Position numbers and translations under genes: made by a program
Shown: positions 6,386 through 8,275 of the stretch, piece after piece
Layout of the letters: the number at the start of each line of letters is the position of its first letter
Numbering within the stretch: position 1 is the stretch's first letter
DNA from: Dehalococcoidia bacterium
GTDB lineage: Bacteria; Chloroflexota; Dehalococcoidia; Plut-88900
DNA: 8,275 bases
Assembly (NCBI GenBank): GCA_012270635.1
Contig: JAAXHX010000389.1
Span: 1 to 8,275 of the forward strand
Reading direction: 5' to 3'
Notes under the pieces: model-generated
Seen by the model: only the letters and a program-made list of their open reading frames with translations
Database searches by the model: none
What the model was told of the DNA's origin: nothing

Positions 6386-6402
6386 ACGGGCAGCGTCACC
6401 CC
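6379..6402. terminator. Hairpin between convergent genes (possible terminator)
   Basis: GGGGT (6379-6383) pairs with ACCCC (6398-6402), and GACG (6385-6388) pairs with CGTC (6394-6397). A6384 is a single bulge and the loop is 5 nt. The 9-bp stem spans the stop of the MBL-fold gene and lies 8 bp from the stop of the opposing oxidoreductase gene. No U tract follows on either strand, so it is not a canonical intrinsic terminator. It may block convergent readthrough or be incidental in GC-rich DNA. Confidence 0.35.
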
Positions 6403-6410
6403 CGACGTCC

Positions 6411-7340
6411 TCAGAGACCGGGGATCACCTGCTCGGCCAGCAACTCCGCCTGGCCCCTTGGATCAAAGGCCGGGGCCAGCAGGACCAGGTCTATCCCTTC
6501 GGCCATCACCTCCCTTAGTCCCTCCGACACCTCCACCCTGTCCCCGTACACAGCGACCTTGGAGGCGAGAGTCGGGTCTCCGTAGATGAACCCCATCATC
6601 TCCTCCAGCCTCCTCAGCGCCCTGGGCTTGTCCGGGTCTAGGGCCACGTACACGCGTTTCGACAGGGGAAACCGGTCCTGCCCCTTGCCCTCCTCTTCCA
6701 TCATTTCCCTCAATATGCGGACGTGTTCTCGGAATTCCTCCGTGGACGTTGCCCCCGAACCCATCCACCCGTCTCCCGATTTCACCGACCTGCGAAGGGC
6801 CGGAAGGGCTCGGGCCCCGAACCAGACGGGCGGGTGGGGTCTCTGGGCGGGTCTCGGGCTGATGGACACTCCCTCCATCTCCCAGAACTTTCCCCTGAAC
6901 GTCACGTCGTCCGACGTCCAAAGCTGCTTCATCAGCGCAAGCCCTTCAACGAACCGGGAAAGGCGGTCTTCCGGTCTCAGGCCAAAGGCCGGGTAGTGCT
7001 CTCGGTGCACGCCCACGGTCACGCCTAGGATGAACCTGCCGTTGGAAAGCTGGTCCAGGCTGGCGACGGCCTTGGCGAGGAAGATGGGGTTCCAGAAGGC
7101 CGAGGTCAGCGCGGAAACCCCCAACTTCACCCTGGCGGTCAATGCCGCGGCATAGGAAAGCAAGGGGAACGGCTCCAGGTTGGGCGCCCGGCCAAACACC
7201 CCTTCTCCCACCCACGCGCTGTCATAGCCCAATCCCTCCACCCGGGCCAGGAAGTCAGCTATGTATCGGGTATCGACGACGCCGTCGGGAAACTTCTGAG
7301 GGATGGCGATGCCGAACTTGGTCTCTCTTTTGGTAGTCAT
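6411..7340 (-). CDS. LLM-class (luciferase-like) flavin/F420-dependent oxidoreductase
   Basis: This 309-residue protein belongs to the bacterial luciferase-like superfamily, TIM-barrel enzymes using FMN or coenzyme F420. Evidence: KFGIAIPQ at the N-terminus (8-15), the family block LAKAVASLDQLSNGRFILGV (88-107) followed by GVHREHYPAFG (110-120), an ERLSRFVEGL-like region (125-134), ALMKQLWTSDDVTFRGKFW (135-153), and the closing PRPAQRPHPPVWFGA (162-176) with GDGWMG (189-194). The cofactor and substrate cannot be told from the sequence; F420 use is common in this subgroup but unproven here. The ATG at 7340 overlaps the stop of the upstream hydantoinase-type gene by 4 bases (ATGA), so the two are almost certainly co-transcribed and translationally coupled. 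The nearest purine-rich sequence (GAGGGGG) is 14 nt away, too far for a good ribosome binding site. The gene converges on the MBL-fold gene with a 25-bp gap. Confidence 0.9.
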   Translation of the reverse strand: MTTKRETKFGIAIPQKFPDGVVDTRYIADFLARVEGLGYDSAWVGEGVFGRAPNLEPFPLLSYAAALTARVKLGVSALTSAFWNPIFLAKAVASLDQLSNGRFILGVTVGVHREHYPAFGLRPEDRLSRFVEGLALMKQLWTSDDVTFRGKFWEMEGVSISPRPAQRPHPPVWFGARALPALRRSVKSGDGWMGSGATSTEEFREHVRILREMMEEEGKGQDRFPLSKRVYVALDPDKPRALRRLEEMMGFIYGDPTLASKVAVYGDRVEVSEGLREVMAEGIDLVLLAPAFDPRGQAELLAEQVIPGL

Positions 7341-8275
7341 TCGTCTTTTTGAAGCCCCCTCAGTCTCTCCGTCTCTTCTAAGTCCAAGGTCAGGGTCTCG
7401 GGGTGAATTGCGACCTTGTAAGTTTCCCTGGCAGCCTCTATCGAAACGTAATCGTCCAATACGTCCTTCAGTACGGCGTCGGCGTCTCGCTCCTCGGGCG
7501 GGCCGTACCCACCCGACCCCGACAGCGTGCTGCTCACCACATCATTGACATTAAGGCGGTACGTTCCCTTGGAGTGAAGGGTCTCTTCGGAGGGGGCGCC
7601 GGGGTTGCGCAGGGTGCGGCCTACGGGCCCTCCCCTTCCGCCGAGCAGGCCCTGGGGACGGGTTGCCTGCCGATCGGTCAGGTTGGAGAATACCACGTCG
7701 TCGGTCAGGACGCGCACGTCCTTACGCATCGCTGCCCCGCCGCGGTATCGGCCCGGCCCCCCGCTGTCGGTCACGAACTGGAGCCGGTCTATCATTACCG
7801 GGTAGCTGGCCTCGACCACCTCCACGGGGATGTTCTCCAGGTTGAAGGCGGAGCATAGGCCGTCGGCGCCGTCCTTGGTGGGCCGCGCCCCGACCCCACC
7901 GATGACCATCTCGTAGTACACGAAGGGCTTCCCGGAGCCGGGGTGTATGCCCCCGTAGTTGGGGTTCGCCCAGTGGGAGCTGTTGGCAATGACTCTATCC
8001 GCCGCCGCCCTGGACATCGCCAGCAAAATGGTATCCACGATGCGCTGCTGCATGATGGCCCGGGGCCCGACCGCCGCCGGGGGCCGGGGGTTGAACAGGC
8101 TCCCCTCGGGAGCTAGCACCTCTATGGGCCGGATGCACCCCTCGTTTTGGGGGACCCGGTCCTGGACCGTCAGCGCCTTGAGGGTGAAATAGGAATAGGC
8201 CCGGGTGTAGTTGAAGGTCGAGTTCAGCCCAGATGGAGTCTGGGGGCTGCTGCCGGTGAAGTCTACGGTGAATCC
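7337..8275 (-). CDS. Hydantoinase B / N-methylhydantoinase (acetone carboxylase alpha) family subunit, 5' end missing
   Basis: The frame is open from the right edge, so 312 C-terminal residues are seen of a family whose members usually exceed 500. The ATP-dependent N-methylhydantoinase (HyuB) and acetone/acetophenone carboxylase alpha subunits share this domain. Landmarks counted from the first visible codon: FTVDFTGSSPQTPSG (2-16), an IRPIEVLAPEGSLFNPRPPAAVGPR stretch (48-72), EMVIGGVGARPTKDGADG (about 121-138), PVEVVEASYP, then DSGGPGRYRGGAAMRKDVR, and near the end GSGGYGPPEERDADAVLKDVLDDYVS, the usual C-terminal signature, where most relatives have GGGGYGDP. Family members normally work with a HyuA-type ATPase subunit, often adjacent; none is within this window, but the upstream side is cut. 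The substrate cannot be assigned. Its stop overlaps the start of the LLM oxidoreductase. The GTG at 8119 is not the start, because conserved HyuB sequence continues upstream of it. Confidence 0.93.
   Translation of the reverse strand, partial: GFTVDFTGSSPQTPSGLNSTFNYTRAYSYFTLKALTVQDRVPQNEGCIRPIEVLAPEGSLFNPRPPAAVGPRAIMQQRIVDTILLAMSRAAADRVIANSSHWANPNYGGIHPGSGKPFVYYEMVIGGVGARPTKDGADGLCSAFNLENIPVEVVEASYPVMIDRLQFVTDSGGPGRYRGGAAMRKDVRVLTDDVVFSNLTDRQATRPQGLLGGRGGPVGRTLRNPGAPSEETLHSKGTYRLNVNDVVSSTLSGSGGYGPPEERDADAVLKDVLDDYVSIEAARETYKVAIHPETLTLDLEETERLRGLQKDE

Noticed and set aside
1..8275. CRISPR arrays, tRNA/rRNA genes, insertion sequences and phage genes
   Set aside because: No repeat-spacer pattern, cloverleaf, transposase or terminal inverted repeats were seen on reading both strands; the window is almost filled by ordinary protein genes.

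Overview
This is a GC-rich bacterial chromosomal window holding eight tightly packed protein genes, two of them cut by the window edges. Everything recognisable is bacterial: the GTPase Der, the acyltransferase PlsY, the ribosomal-protein methyltransferase PrmA, and an HrcA/CIRCE-controlled heat-shock operon. Alongside these sit a luciferase-like flavin/F420 oxidoreductase and a hydantoinase-B-type subunit. HrcA/CIRCE control together with LLM-type oxidoreductases in a GC-rich genome would suit a Chloroflexota (Dehalococcoidia/SAR202-like) bacterium. That placement is an inference from gene content, not something the sequence proves.

Layout, left to right. (1) Positions 1-1688, plus strand: the 3' part of der, then plsY, joined by an ATGA overlap. 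(2) Positions 1691-5545, minus strand: hrcA, grpE and dnaJ in transcription order, ended by a strong hairpin terminator (2691-2736), then prmA, which converges on plsY with only 2 bp between the stop codons. dnaK, usually found between grpE and dnaJ, is absent here. (3) Positions 5546-5719: a compact divergent control region. It carries a good sigma70-type promoter and a CIRCE operator for hrcA on the minus strand, and a second promoter for the rightward gene. (4) Positions 5720-6385, plus strand: a protein of the metallo-beta-lactamase fold (Lactamase_B_3/UlaG-like) in which nearly all metal ligands have been replaced. (5) Positions 6411-8275, minus strand: a hydantoinase B/acetone-carboxylase-alpha type gene cut by the right edge, followed through an ATGA overlap by an LLM-class oxidoreductase.

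How the genes work together. HrcA should bind the CIRCE just downstream of its own promoter and so regulate the HrcA-GrpE-DnaJ unit. DnaJ and GrpE are the co-chaperones of a DnaK that must be encoded elsewhere. Der and PrmA act on ribosome assembly and ribosomal protein L11, and PlsY makes lysophosphatidic acid for phospholipids. The hyuB-LLM pair looks like part of a catabolic operon that continues beyond the right edge.

I see no CRISPR array, mobile element, RNA gene or clearly new multi-gene system. The most unusual item is the metal-ligand-depleted MBL-fold protein divergent from hrcA. Three genes (prmA, hrcA and the MBL gene) appear to start at TTG, and the local Shine-Dalgarno and promoter signals support those starts.
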